From NCBI GenBank assembly GCA_937942435.1, contig CALDEM010000012.1:19766-83765 (forward strand): a stretch of 64,000 bases of DNA, read 5' to 3'. The notes below the pieces were generated by a model, which was not told the origin of the DNA, made no database searches, and saw nothing but the letters and a program-made list of their open reading frames with translations. The translations under genes and the position numbers were made by a program. How positions within the stretch are numbered: the stretch's first letter is position 1; each line of letters begins with the position of its first letter. The DNA comes from an uncultured Saprospiraceae bacterium. Its GTDB lineage: Bacteria > Bacteroidota > Bacteroidia > Chitinophagales > Saprospiraceae. Of the stretch, positions 36,887-46,685 are shown in pieces.

Positions 36887-38092
36887 CTACTGGCTGTTTT
36901 TATAAAATTGTTCTAGATCTCTATGAAGGTTAGTTAATTGTATAGCGTCAAATCTCTTATTATTCTGAGATGCTTTGAGGCGATTGATAAGTCGGTCTAC
37001 TTCTTCTTCAGGGATTCTGCTTTTTTTAGAAAGCTTCTTAGTGTAATCTGTCTCCCCTGATTGGATAAAGTACTTCTTCTTTACCCATTGGTGGAATATC
37101 AGTTTTAATTGCTTGGCAAGCTTATGATGTTGATTTTGTGTTCTATATAAATCACTTACTGTCTTTGTATATTCCAGAGAGGTATTTTCATTTTGTTCGA
37201 GTGTTGGTATGACTCTTTGTTTTCTTTTTCCTCTCGATATGACGAAGAGGAGGAGGCCTGCAGTCATTACGTAGTACGCCCACTTGAGCTTTGGTTGTGA
37301 CATAACAAACTGCAGCGGACTTTGTCTTTCTTCGTTGTTTCTACTTTGATAGTTTTCACGATCTATGTAAAGTGTATCTACGTCAAGTAGTGGAATAGTT
37401 TTGATGGCGTACTCACTCATTTCTTCTTGTTCCAAACCTATATTTGTAAAGACATAAGGTTGCGTGTGGAGAAAAAGCCGACCCTCATCTATGCTCATAT
37501 TAATGGCTATAGGGAGTTCTCTATCGATTGTAGAGATCGTATCGTAGGTGTATAATATAGAATCATGGTTGATACTTAGCGTAGTGTTATAAGATGTGGC
37601 CATCGAGTCAAAATGACGATAGTAAGTTTCAAGTACATAATCTTTTGGTTGCTTATATAGACTGATGCATGTTGCAGTTGCCTCGTGTTCATTTATAGGC
37701 TCTATATATGAAAAAAGCGAATCAGTAGTGAAGCTCCAACCCTCTGTTATGATGATGGCATCATTGCCCGCAAGTAAGAATGATCTTAAGCTGTCTGCTT
37801 GACTTCTACTCGGATTAAAGTACTCTCCAATAAATAGATATCCTTTGTCTATACTTTTGCTATTAAGATTTTGAAAACCACCTTCTTTCAGAGAAACGAT
37901 GCTCTCTTCTCCATAAGTTTTTTTGAGTGTTTCCTGAAAGACCCAAGTTCCAAATGGCTCTTTGCTTTCTGGCTTGAAGTTTACTGACCAGTCAGCTGCG
38001 GATACTGCATTGCGCTCAAAGTTAAACATGAATAGGAGAGAGAGAATCCCCACAATAATTAGAATCGGTATGAGTATCTTATAATTGATCAT
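36887..38092 (-). CDS. DUF4350 domain membrane protein
   Basis: A 401-residue protein with an N-terminal membrane helix (about 7-24) and an extracytoplasmic DUF4350 domain with the opening SVNFKPESKEPFGTWVFQET. A second membrane helix (about 270-287) and a cytoplasmic helical tail complete it. Such proteins are regular members of MoxR-DUF58 clusters; function is unknown. Its start codon overlaps the stop of the DUF4129 gene (ATGA), so translation is probably coupled. Confidence 0.85.
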   Translation of the reverse strand: MINYKILIPILIIVGILSLLFMFNFERNAVSAADWSVNFKPESKEPFGTWVFQETLKKTYGEESIVSLKEGGFQNLNSKSIDKGYLFIGEYFNPSRSQADSLRSFLLAGNDAIIITEGWSFTTDSLFSYIEPINEHEATATCISLYKQPKDYVLETYYRHFDSMATSYNTTLSINHDSILYTYDTISTIDRELPIAINMSIDEGRLFLHTQPYVFTNIGLEQEEMSEYAIKTIPLLDVDTLYIDRENYQSRNNEERQSPLQFVMSQPKLKWAYYVMTAGLLLFVISRGKRKQRVIPTLEQNENTSLEYTKTVSDLYRTQNQHHKLAKQLKLIFHQWVKKKYFIQSGETDYTKKLSKKSRIPEEEVDRLINRLKASQNNKRFDAIQLTNLHRDLEQFYKNSQ

Positions 38093-38784
38093 GCCAACCT
38101 CTCTTTTTGTTTCAGGAGCTGTTCAAATCGTGCGAAGATAGGAGTAGTGTCTGTATAGGTGGATTTATCGACCTCTATGTCACCATACCAAACGCGCTCA
38201 TATATGTTGGCGACTGATCTGAAGAAGTTAGAAAACTTGGAAGACCGAAGTTCTCTAATATATTCTCTATTGGTTTTTTCATGCGACCAGATGATATGTT
38301 TTTCTGCTGAAAGTTCTTTGAGGATCATCAAAAATTTGGCTCGGATAGCCAACTTATAATTTTGACTTTCAAGTGCTATGCGAAGCATCTCGTCAAGATC
38401 TACTGCTTTGATATCCAAGATCTCTTCTTCCTCTTCAGGGATATCAAGAGATGTCTTTCTATCATCTTGGATATTGCTAAAGAAGTAGATGAGGATGCCG
38501 ATGACCAATACTATAATCACAAAGATCAAAAAATAGTAGACTAGATGACTCACCAGAGAAGTAAAGAATTCGGGCGAGAATTCTTCTTCTGGTTCAGCTT
38601 CTTTTTCTGATGGCTTAGGCGTCCATCGCGTCTCTTGCTTTCTAAGATCCAGTTCTTCAGTTAGTTCGATGACTTCTTGGTGGCTTACTTTTTCATCGAT
38701 GGTTGATGATTTTTCAGCTTGACCGCGGAGGCCAGTAGCAATTAGAAAGAACAATGTGCATATAAGAAACCTCTTTATCCTCAT
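38089..38784 (-). CDS. DUF4129 domain membrane protein
   Basis: A 231-residue protein with a signal sequence (about 1-21) and a single strong membrane helix (about 80-105). The C-terminal cytoplasmic part includes KFLMILKELSAEKHIIW, the TNREYIRELR block and VWYGDIEVD, the DUF4129 signature. DUF4129 proteins occur next to transglutaminase-like or MoxR systems; role unknown. Overlapping stop and start codons link it to the genes on both sides. Confidence 0.85.
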   Translation of the reverse strand: MRIKRFLICTLFFLIATGLRGQAEKSSTIDEKVSHQEVIELTEELDLRKQETRWTPKPSEKEAEPEEEFSPEFFTSLVSHLVYYFLIFVIIVLVIGILIYFFSNIQDDRKTSLDIPEEEEEILDIKAVDLDEMLRIALESQNYKLAIRAKFLMILKELSAEKHIIWSHEKTNREYIRELRSSKFSNFFRSVANIYERVWYGDIEVDKSTYTDTTPIFARFEQLLKQKERLA

Positions 38785-40613
38785 GCACCCTTCTTTTGTA
38801 ATCCGAATGATGAGATGCGTTCGTTGAGGTCATAACTGTTGTCACGGCATAACAATGACTGATAGATGTTGCAGTACATGAAGTAGTATAAGGTCAAAGA
38901 GATACTGCCTGCTATCATCCTAAATATGCAATCTATATAAACGCCGTTACTGATATTGCCTGGGAACAACTCATACCAACTTAAAAAATCTCCATAGAGG
39001 ACCTGAGTCAACGATTGTGTGAGGGCCCAAAACAAAAAGTAGATAAACGATACCAATAGGAAAGGAATCAAAAAGTTGATGTATTTGCTATATCCATCTT
39101 TGAGTGCACCCTTTAAAGCTTCTGCGAATGCCTCCTTCTTTTCTATCAGATTACAAAGAAATATGAAGATAATATGCGGGGGCACAATGAAGAAAAGAAT
39201 GATTGTTGTCCAGTTTTCAAAAACATAGAAAATAGAAAAGAAAACTAAGACCATAAACGCAATGCCAAGGCGGTATCTTTTTAAATGAAGAAAGTACTCA
39301 TGCCATGTGTGCGCTACCTTGTGATAAGACATGGATATGACTGCGATAAGATGCACAAGTCCTATGGTGTAAGCACCATACAGAGCCATGCCACCGATGT
39401 CATAGTTAAATAATAAATGGTAACCGTCATATGGATATGAATATTCGCCATAGAGCGATTGTAATTTTGCCCATATCCAGTAAGTGGTGATGATCAAGAC
39501 CATCATAGGTAAGATCCCTCTATACATTATAGTACCCAACCTCAATCTTACTTGGGCAAGTGTGATCTGTGTAGATTCTCCAAATGTTCTGTGTTTTTTT
39601 AGATCCATATTTGCAGTCTCCAGTTGACTCGGTTGCACATCATAGTCGTCCTCAGGGATGTCATTTTTTAATTGATAGAGATATGGATATATGAGATAAT
39701 GGTAGATTATAAAGGCGAGAGATAGGGAGATGATGCCAACTTTGACAACAGTCGGTAGATCTGTAAGTCGAGTTACGAAGGATTCTAAAAAACCAGCAAT
39801 TATAAAGAGAGGCACAGTACTTAAGAGTACCCTCAGTGCTCGCTTAGATGCTACTTGCATCGATAAAGATCTACTGTAGGTCTTGGGGTTGAGGAGGCCG
39901 TCACCTAGTATCAGTCCTGCAGCTCCAGCTATAATAATAGCGGATATCTCGATTGTACCATGTATCCATATTGTTAGAAACGATGTTAGAAACAGTCCTT
40001 TTTGATAAAAGAAATATTGAAATGTGCCGAGCATGATACCATTAAACATTAGCAGCATCACTGTGCCGACGCTACCAAATAATCCCAATACAAAAGCTAA
40101 GAAGGCAACGCGGATATTATTGATAGTGATACCAAAGAACATATCAACTTGGTCTTGTGATTTGTACACAGCCATGGGGTCACCTTTGTTGATATTTTCA
40201 TTGGTCATATCGACGTATCGATCACCCAGGATGACACTAGTGAACTCTGGGTTATACATTGTGCTAACAACTCCGATGACGATGGCAAGAGAGAAGATCA
40301 AGAAAGAAACCAATATCGCTTTGCGCGCTCTCCACAACTGCTGCGGTAGCGCATGGAGATAAAAGGATCGCACGTCATCAAATGAAAATGAACTCTTTCT
40401 ATTTTGGATCAAGTCCAAGACTCTCTGTGTGAGCCCGTTTAGGTATAGTCTTACTGTTCTGTTGGGGTAGAAGGTTCTGGCATATGACAAGTCACTTGAC
40501 ACTTTCGTAAATAACTCCTGCAGCTTATCAGGATCCTTATGCTTCTTATTAAGTAAGGCCTCCAGCTCTTCCCACTTTTCTTTATTCTTTAGAATAAATG
40601 TTGACTCATTCAT
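38781..40613 (-). CDS. SpoIIM-domain membrane protein with extra C-terminal membrane module
   Basis: A 610-residue multi-pass membrane protein. Residues 1-320 form the stage II sporulation M-like domain, with opening LEALLNKKHKDPDKLQELFT, five or six helices and the GTFQYFFYQKGLFLTSFLTI loop. This organism is not a sporulator; SpoIIM homologues are regular members of MoxR/RDD clusters. The second half (about 360-600) carries about six further membrane helices that I do not recognise, so it looks like a fusion with a second membrane module. The ATG at 40613 is used. It is the first gene of the unit and is divergent from the RDD gene. Confidence 0.82.
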   Translation of the reverse strand: MNESTFILKNKEKWEELEALLNKKHKDPDKLQELFTKVSSDLSYARTFYPNRTVRLYLNGLTQRVLDLIQNRKSSFSFDDVRSFYLHALPQQLWRARKAILVSFLIFSLAIVIGVVSTMYNPEFTSVILGDRYVDMTNENINKGDPMAVYKSQDQVDMFFGITINNIRVAFLAFVLGLFGSVGTVMLLMFNGIMLGTFQYFFYQKGLFLTSFLTIWIHGTIEISAIIIAGAAGLILGDGLLNPKTYSRSLSMQVASKRALRVLLSTVPLFIIAGFLESFVTRLTDLPTVVKVGIISLSLAFIIYHYLIYPYLYQLKNDIPEDDYDVQPSQLETANMDLKKHRTFGESTQITLAQVRLRLGTIMYRGILPMMVLIITTYWIWAKLQSLYGEYSYPYDGYHLLFNYDIGGMALYGAYTIGLVHLIAVISMSYHKVAHTWHEYFLHLKRYRLGIAFMVLVFFSIFYVFENWTTIILFFIVPPHIIFIFLCNLIEKKEAFAEALKGALKDGYSKYINFLIPFLLVSFIYFLFWALTQSLTQVLYGDFLSWYELFPGNISNGVYIDCIFRMIAGSISLTLYYFMYCNIYQSLLCRDNSYDLNERISSFGLQKKGA

Positions 40614-40838
40614 TATCAAGTATTAATACATGATTGCTAAATATAATATGAAGTATTTGCGCAAGCGTAGTTGTATGCCTCGCAGTACTTGAGTCTTGGG
40701 TATTAGTGTTGATATGTAGCGATCTATTCACACAAGGAGCTTAGAAAAATCGTAATCAGATTTGTTTATAGACATTAATTATACAGATTAATCGTATTAG
40801 AATTAAGTTTAATGTAAATAATTCTGTTTTTTTGATGA

Positions 40839-41555
40839 ATGGCGGAAAGAATTGAAATCCGTACGGCACATAACATAGTAGTCTACTTTCAGTTAGCAGC
40901 GCTGACAGAGCGAGTACTTTCTACCATAGTAGACTTGATCATAATGGTACTTGTGGCTTGGGTGATATTCATGATAGGCGCATCCATAGGTCTTGATACT
41001 TTTTCAGCTACACTATCTTTTTTCATAGTCGCTTTTTATCATTTGATCTTTGAGGTGTTTAATGCTGGACAATCTCCAGGTAAGATGATCTGTAAGATCA
41101 AAGCAGTCAATATGAAAGGCATACCGCCTAACCCTTCAGAAGCTTTTCAGCGATGGGTATTTAGGATGTTAGATGTCACTTTTTCACTGGGCGCTTTGGC
41201 AGGACTCTTCATCACATCATCTCCGAGAAACCAAAGACTAGGTGATCTGATGAGTGGTTGTACCGTGATTAAGTTAACCAAGAACGCAGGCGCTTCTATG
41301 GAGCGGGTCATGAGGATCCAAGAAAGAGAAAGAGAAATAATATATCCACAGGTAGCTAAGTATAGCGAAGAAGACATGCTTTTGATAAAGGATGTGCTAC
41401 AGCGGTTTGCTCATTATAAGAATCAAAGTACGCGCAAAGCCGTCCTATCACTTTCTAAAAAAATAGAAGAAGATCTTGAGATCAGAGAAAAGAGAAAAGA
41501 TAAAAAAGCCTTCTTAGAAGATGTGCTTAGAGATTATGTCAGTTTGACGCGCTGA
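40839..41555 (+). CDS. RDD family membrane protein
   Basis: A 238-residue protein with an N-terminal RDD domain: the helix with AALTERVLSTIVDLIIMVLV, the loop FNAGQSPGKMICKIKAVN, and SSPRNQRLGDLMSGCTVI. A cytoplasmic charged helical tail follows (about 150-238). RDD proteins are thought to be transporters or membrane partners of the MoxR-SpoIIM cluster, where they are typically divergently placed from spoIIM, as here. The ~220-base gap between the two starts probably holds both promoters. Confidence 0.9.
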   Translation: MAERIEIRTAHNIVVYFQLAALTERVLSTIVDLIIMVLVAWVIFMIGASIGLDTFSATLSFFIVAFYHLIFEVFNAGQSPGKMICKIKAVNMKGIPPNPSEAFQRWVFRMLDVTFSLGALAGLFITSSPRNQRLGDLMSGCTVIKLTKNAGASMERVMRIQEREREIIYPQVAKYSEEDMLLIKDVLQRFAHYKNQSTRKAVLSLSKKIEEDLEIREKRKDKKAFLEDVLRDYVSLTR

Positions 41556-41657
41556 TATATTAACCTTTTGTAAGTCATAGCGAGTTAGTCTATATATTGC
41601 ACAAGTGACGCAGCCATTTCTAAAGCGTACCTTCGCGATTGATCTTTATCATCTCGA

Positions 41658-43157
41658 GTGAACAAAAGCCTAAATCAAAGAATCTTCTTCCCTCCTTTCA
41701 TCGCACTGATGATGGCGTTGGTTTTTTCTTTGATCAATGCTGACGTACTTGTAGATAATCTCGACTCAGTACGGTCCTGGATGCTCAGCTATTTTGACTG
41801 GCTTTTTAATTGGACTGTTTTTGCTTTTGTTCTATCTGCCATTTTACTTTACTGCTCACCTGTCGGTCATGTGACCCTTGGCGGTAAAGGAGCAGAGCCG
41901 ATTTTTTCAAAATCAAAGTGGCTATCTATCGTCATCTGTACTACAGTCGCAACAGGTATGTTGTTCTGGGGAAGCGCAGAACCATTATACCATGTGTATG
42001 AACCTCCTTATAGTTTACTTGAGCCAACATCTGACTCGGCTGCTATAACAGCAATGTCGACCTTGTATATGCACTGGACGATATCACCTTATGCACTTTA
42101 TTCCATGGTTTCACTTGCATTTGCACTGGCCTTCTATCATTATAAACTTCCGTTTCGCGTGTCTTCTATAATTAGAATAGGGACCACAGATAAAGAAACT
42201 TATTGGTATCATGATGCTTTGGATAGTTTTTGTCTTTTTGCATTGGTGGCAGGGATGGCTGCAGCTTTGGGGGCAGGCGTGTTGACGATCTCAGGTGGTG
42301 TAGAGAGTATACTTGGTGTTGCGCAAAATCCATTCTTGTGGGCCATCATTGTTATAGTTATCGCTGTAGCCTTTGTGATATCCTCTGCATCAGGATTGAA
42401 AAGAGGCATCAAGTGGCTATCTCTGATCAATGTTGTTTTTTTTATAATTATGATTTTGGTGATGGGAGGAGTACTTCTTTCTGAAGAAGGTCTTTCTCTG
42501 TCGATAAGAGGCTTTACAGAATACGTCGCTCAGTTTATACCCCGCAGTCTTGGACTTTCTAATTTTGACCGATCATGGGAGCAAAGTTGGACTTCTTTTT
42601 ATTGGGCTAATTGGATGGCTTGGGCACCTGTCACTGCGCTCTTTTTAGGTCGTATAGCAGTGGGTAGGACCGTTAGAGAGTTTATAAGATTTAACCTTGT
42701 ATATACATCGCTTTTTAGCATGATATGGATGACCATATTTGGCAGTATCTCTATCATGAATGACCGAGATAGTAATGGTTCACTTTACGCTACTCTTCAA
42801 GAAGGTGGCCCTCAGGATGTCATCTTTAGCTTAATAGAAGAGCTTTCTCTGGGGAGTACCGGAAGTATAATATTCTTAGTTATCGTTTTTATCTCTTATG
42901 TAACTGCTGCTGATTCTAATACTTCGGCCATGAGTAGCATGAGTACCCAACATCTTGATAGTGATGAGCCCGAGGCACCCTTGATGATCAAGATCGTATG
43001 GGGGTTGATCATAGCAGCAATGTCATGGGTTATGATTTCATTTGCTGGGATGGATGGTATCAAGATCTTATCGATCATCGGAGGCTTCCCCATTCTGTTT
43101 TTGTGTATCTATATCGTCTATCTTTTTGGACGGATCATATATAAGAGGAGCTTATAG
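41658..43157 (+). CDS. BCCT family betaine/carnitine/choline transporter
   Basis: A 499-residue 12-helix transporter of the betaine-choline-carnitine family, which takes up compatible solutes. Diagnostic segments are MLFWGSAEPLYHVYEPP, SFYWANWMAWAPVTALFLGR and GRTVREF. Start is a GTG at 41658. A TACCTTCG promoter box at 41628-41635 gives a leader of roughly 15 bases. It overlaps dinB by one base. It lacks the long cytoplasmic osmosensing tail of BetP, so sodium-driven uptake regulated mainly by expression is plausible. Confidence 0.93.
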   Translation: MNKSLNQRIFFPPFIALMMALVFSLINADVLVDNLDSVRSWMLSYFDWLFNWTVFAFVLSAILLYCSPVGHVTLGGKGAEPIFSKSKWLSIVICTTVATGMLFWGSAEPLYHVYEPPYSLLEPTSDSAAITAMSTLYMHWTISPYALYSMVSLAFALAFYHYKLPFRVSSIIRIGTTDKETYWYHDALDSFCLFALVAGMAAALGAGVLTISGGVESILGVAQNPFLWAIIVIVIAVAFVISSASGLKRGIKWLSLINVVFFIIMILVMGGVLLSEEGLSLSIRGFTEYVAQFIPRSLGLSNFDRSWEQSWTSFYWANWMAWAPVTALFLGRIAVGRTVREFIRFNLVYTSLFSMIWMTIFGSISIMNDRDSNGSLYATLQEGGPQDVIFSLIEELSLGSTGSIIFLVIVFISYVTAADSNTSAMSSMSTQHLDSDEPEAPLMIKIVWGLIIAAMSWVMISFAGMDGIKILSIIGGFPILFLCIYIVYLFGRIIYKRSL

Positions 43158-44227
43158 TGCGTAAGATCTTACATATAGACATGGACGCTTTTTATGCGTC
43201 CGTAGAACAAAGAGACAATCCAGATCTTAGAGGGAAGCCAGTAGCTGTTGGAGGAGGAGAGAAGAGAGGTGTGTTGACTACATGTAGTTATGAAGCAAGG
43301 GTCTTTGGCGTTCGCTCTGCATTGCCCGGTTACAAAGCCAAAGAGCTTTGTCCTGATATTATATTCGTTCGGCCACGCTTTGATGTTTATAAAGAAGTGT
43401 CCGTGCAGATCAGGGAGATATTCTCTCGATATACAGACATGATAGAACCGCTCTCTCTTGATGAGGCCTATCTGGATGTCACGGAGTGTAAGCAGGATAT
43501 AGCTTATGCAACTGACATTGCAAAGGCAATAAAAAAGGACATCTACGATGAGACCCAACTGACAGCTTCTGCAGGTGTGTCTTATTGTAAGTTTATCGCT
43601 AAGATCGCTTCCGATGAAAACAAGCCCGATGGCATCACTGTTATCAAGCCACATCAGGCCATAGACTTTTTAGAAAAATTGCCAATCAAGAAGTTTTACG
43701 GAGTAGGAAAAGTGACGGCTAAGAAGATGAATGATTTAGGCATCTTCACTGGTCATGATCTCAAACAATGGCAGCAAGTTGATCTGATCAAGCGATTTGG
43801 CAAGTCTGGTAAGTTCTACTATGACATTGTCAGAGGTATCGACGACCGACCTGTCAAGGCCAATAGAATAAGAAAGTCCTTAGCGGTTGAACGAACCTTT
43901 GAAGAGAACTTGACCACATTAGCTGCTCTCGAAGAGCGACTCCATGTTATCATCGATAAACTGGTAGAAAGATTGGGGCGCGCTGATAAGTATGGCAGAA
44001 CCATCACTTTAAAATTAAAAACTGCCTCATTTGATAACATAACAAGGAGTAAGTCCTTAGCTTATCCAATAACTGGTAAAGAAGAGATTACAAAAATCGG
44101 CTTGCAGCTCTTACGTGATAATTATGAAGAAGGAACGGCTATTAGATTGATTGGTCTGACCTCTTCTAATTTTCCAGATGGCTCTTCCGCTCAATCAGGA
44201 GATGGACAGTTGAGTTTGTCTTTTTGA
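43157..44227 (+). CDS. dinB: DNA polymerase IV (Y-family translesion polymerase)
   Basis: Error-prone translesion polymerase. The catalytic palm residues are in LHIDMDAFYASVEQRDNPDL (first Asp pair) and SLDEAYLDV (Asp-Glu), followed by the helix-hairpin-helix thumb segment FYGVGKVTAKKMNDLGI and the little-finger domain (about 235-345). At 356 residues it is complete. The C-terminal QLSLSF is a good beta-clamp-binding peptide. It starts with GTG overlapping the stop of the BCCT gene, so translation is probably coupled, an unusual pairing. Confidence 0.96.
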   Translation: MRKILHIDMDAFYASVEQRDNPDLRGKPVAVGGGEKRGVLTTCSYEARVFGVRSALPGYKAKELCPDIIFVRPRFDVYKEVSVQIREIFSRYTDMIEPLSLDEAYLDVTECKQDIAYATDIAKAIKKDIYDETQLTASAGVSYCKFIAKIASDENKPDGITVIKPHQAIDFLEKLPIKKFYGVGKVTAKKMNDLGIFTGHDLKQWQQVDLIKRFGKSGKFYYDIVRGIDDRPVKANRIRKSLAVERTFEENLTTLAALEERLHVIIDKLVERLGRADKYGRTITLKLKTASFDNITRSKSLAYPITGKEEITKIGLQLLRDNYEEGTAIRLIGLTSSNFPDGSSAQSGDGQLSLSF

Positions 44228-44309
44228 CTGCTAATTATATTTAGCGGAAGTATCATAGATGTCATACAAAGATGGATCAGAAGTCTATCTTGTCATTGTT
44301 TATAAAAAG

Positions 44310-45410
44310 ATGAAAGTAACGATGAAGAAAGTGCTCAAAGTCCTCCTGATTATTCTGATTCTCGTGGTGCTATATGCATTGTACACTTGTGTGACGACTG
44401 GCTTCTTTAGGGCCATTGACAATACTTATGATGGAGAGATCACCAGTATCCATATCCCAGGTGCTGAAGATTTTGCGATCAGCAGAACGGATGGTTTTCT
44501 AATTGTATCATCTGATGATCGAGCTGGCAGAAGAGATGGTAAAGAGACGGTCAATGGCCTGTACTTTATGGATCTCAACGATGCTAGGACACAACCTCGA
44601 CTGATGCGTGCACAACCTGATGTGCCTCTATATCCGCATGGGATATCGATGATCCAGCTTGATTCTAATACCTACCGACTATTAGTCGTTAATCATGTTA
44701 CAACAGGCACGGAGGCAGTGAGTTCTATGGACCCTAATACGGTGCATAGTATAGAAGAGTATCGCTTGAAGAGTGATGGTCAGCTCAGGCATATCAAGAC
44801 ACATAAGGATGATCTTGTCTTTAGCCCTAATGACGTGGTTGCTGTCGGGCCGGACCGTTTTTACTATACTAATGATCATGGCTCTAAGACAAAGCTCGGG
44901 TTGATGTTAGAGGACTTTTTAGGATTTAGAAGATCCAATGTAGGCTATTATGACGGTAGTGATTATAGTATAGTAGCTGAGGATATCGCTTATGCCAATG
45001 GCATCAATATAGACCGTGTAAAAAATGTGTTGTATGTCGCTTCTCCTCGTGGAATGTTGGTTAAGGTTTATAACTTGAAAAGTGATGGTGGACTCGATCA
45101 TGCGGTGGATATAGATTGTAGCTCCGGTGTGGACAATATAGAGCTTGACGAAGATGGCCTGGTATGGATCGGTAGTCATCCTAATCTACTAGCATCTTCT
45201 TCTTATTTTGAAGGTGGTAATGAGTACTCGCCAAGTGAGATTATAACTATAGATTATGATTCGGCCGATGATTATAAGGTTGCCTCTATTTACGAAAGTG
45301 ATGGTACTGATATGTCTGCGTCGACAGTAGCTATCCCTTATAATGGCAAGGTCTATGTTGGCAATGTGATGGACGATCATTTTATAATTTTGGATCAAAG
45401 CAAATTATAA
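44310..45410 (+). CDS. Membrane-anchored paraoxonase/SMP-30-like beta-propeller hydrolase
   Basis: About 366 residues. One N-terminal hydrophobic helix (KVLKVLLIILILVVLYALY) acts as an anchor or uncleaved signal. A six-bladed propeller follows, with paraoxonase/arylesterase-like segments: GAEDFAISRTDGFLIVSSDD, LYPHGIS, and SPNDVVAVGPDRFYYTNDHG, which carries the calcium-ligand Asn-Asp. Paraoxonase-type enzymes hydrolyse lactones and aryl esters; substrate is unknown. The open frame reaches 44259; I use the ATG at 44310, and the ATG at 44322 is equally possible. It is followed after six bases by the agmatinase-family gene. Confidence 0.78.
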   Translation: MKVTMKKVLKVLLIILILVVLYALYTCVTTGFFRAIDNTYDGEITSIHIPGAEDFAISRTDGFLIVSSDDRAGRRDGKETVNGLYFMDLNDARTQPRLMRAQPDVPLYPHGISMIQLDSNTYRLLVVNHVTTGTEAVSSMDPNTVHSIEEYRLKSDGQLRHIKTHKDDLVFSPNDVVAVGPDRFYYTNDHGSKTKLGLMLEDFLGFRRSNVGYYDGSDYSIVAEDIAYANGINIDRVKNVLYVASPRGMLVKVYNLKSDGGLDHAVDIDCSSGVDNIELDEDGLVWIGSHPNLLASSSYFEGGNEYSPSEIITIDYDSADDYKVASIYESDGTDMSASTVAIPYNGKVYVGNVMDDHFIILDQSKL

Positions 45411-45416
45411 ACATCT

Positions 45417-46202
45417 ATGAGTCACGAAAAGATAGTAGTCCAAGGTATATGTTATGATGAGAAGTCTTCTTTTCTAAGAGGCCCAGCAAAAGCACCTCAA
45501 CTCATAAGAGATCGATTGTGGTCATCGGCTTATAATCATTATGCTGAGGATGGTACCGAGGTGTCACCGGATATGATCGAAGATATCGGAGATTATACAC
45601 CGGAGCAATACTGGGATATATATGATCATACGAAGAAGCACCTTACACAAGGTGCAAAGCTCTTGTCCATAGGTGGAGATCACTCAGTCTCATATCCTAT
45701 TGTTAAGGCTTTCGCCAAATATCATGGAGGCTTTGACATCTTGCATATAGATGCACATGGAGACTTGTATGATTCATATGAGGGAGATAAGCATTCTCAT
45801 GCGTGTCCATTTGCTCGGATCATGGAAGACCAACTTACAGAAAGATTGATCCAAGTAGGGATAAGAACCTTTACCCCTCATCAGCGAGAACAGGTTGTCA
45901 AGTATGGAGTGGAAGTGATAGAGATGAAAGACTTTGAGACAGATGAGCTGCCACAATTTGACCGACCGTTATACATCTCTTTGGATATAGATGCCTTTGA
46001 TCCTGCTTATGCTCCTGGTGTTTCTCATCAGGAAAGTGGTGGACTTACACCACGACAAGTGCTTGGGATCATTCAAAATCTGAAGGTGCCAGTGCTTGGT
46101 GCGGACATCGTGGAGTACAATCCAGATAAAGATGTTGGTGGTATTACTTCAGCTCTATCGGGCAAATTGATGAAAGAGATTTTAGCAGCTATGCTGAAAT
46201 AA
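45417..46202 (+). CDS. speB: Agmatinase/arginase (ureohydrolase) family protein
   Basis: A 261-residue ureohydrolase. The two-manganese site residues are in SIGGDHSVSYP (His), HIDAHGDLYD (Asp-His-Asp) and SLDIDAFDPAYAPGV (Asp-Asp). The family cleaves agmatine to putrescine and urea, or arginine to ornithine and urea. The short, single-domain form and VSHQESGGL fit agmatinase best, but arginase or guanidinobutyrase cannot be excluded. It is co-directional with the propeller gene and ends before a terminator at 46310-46342. Confidence 0.82.
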   Translation: MSHEKIVVQGICYDEKSSFLRGPAKAPQLIRDRLWSSAYNHYAEDGTEVSPDMIEDIGDYTPEQYWDIYDHTKKHLTQGAKLLSIGGDHSVSYPIVKAFAKYHGGFDILHIDAHGDLYDSYEGDKHSHACPFARIMEDQLTERLIQVGIRTFTPHQREQVVKYGVEVIEMKDFETDELPQFDRPLYISLDIDAFDPAYAPGVSHQESGGLTPRQVLGIIQNLKVPVLGADIVEYNPDKDVGGITSALSGKLMKEILAAMLK

Positions 46203-46309
46203 TACTCTTGCCTTAAAGATTGTCAATCGTTTGTTTTATTTATTGTACCCTCTTTAAAATACTCATAATTGTAATGATTTTGGCGGCTTTTGTACGTTAA
46301 AGCTACTGA

Positions 46310-46342
46310 TAACGTTAACGGTAAGGTTAACGTTAATTTTTT
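46310..46342 (+). terminator. Probable intrinsic terminator downstream of the agmatinase gene
   Basis: TAACGTTAAC (46310-46319) pairs perfectly with GTTAACGTTA (46326-46335) across a six-base loop, followed by AT6. The stem is AT-rich (only AACGTT/GTTAAC-type pairs), so termination strength is uncertain, and the palindromic GTTAAC core could also bind a protein. Confidence 0.55.
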
Positions 46343-46519
46343 ACAATTTTAACTTAGGTTCTTCTTATAGATAGCTAAATACTCATTACATTGGAATGAG
46401 AGTATGGATATACGCATTATAAAGAGTGAGGATTTTAATGCAGTAAATATGTTCAAAACTCTGTAAGTTGATCGTAAATGATCTTAGACTATAACATTCG
46501 TTTAGTTAGCCAATCTAAA

Positions 46520-46603
46520 ATTGAAAATTACCAATTTTCAATTGTCGCTGAGTCAAAATAAAGAAATAGGGAGCACCTTATGTGCTCTCGTACGATAGGT
46601 ACG
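46520..46603. repeat. Cluster of three small inverted repeats
   Basis: The 600-base stretch 46203-46799 has no gene but several hairpins. ATTGAAAATT (46520-46529) pairs with AATTTTCAAT (46533-46542). GAGCAC (46571-46576) pairs with GTGCTC (46582-46587). CGTAC (46589-46593) pairs with GTACG (46599-46603). No T run follows them. They could belong to a small RNA, an mRNA leader or a decayed element; I cannot choose. Confidence 0.4.
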
Positions 46604-46685
46604 TTGAGATTCTTGTTATACAAGAGTCGGAGAAGGGGATTGACACTTGTGTTTGATCTCTTTCTTTCGTTACAATAAAAAAAGA

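Noticed and set aside
43169..43654. 161-codon minus-strand frame inside dinB
   Set aside because: Antisense to the DNA polymerase IV active-site region; the translation is rich in Cys and Ile with no family pattern.
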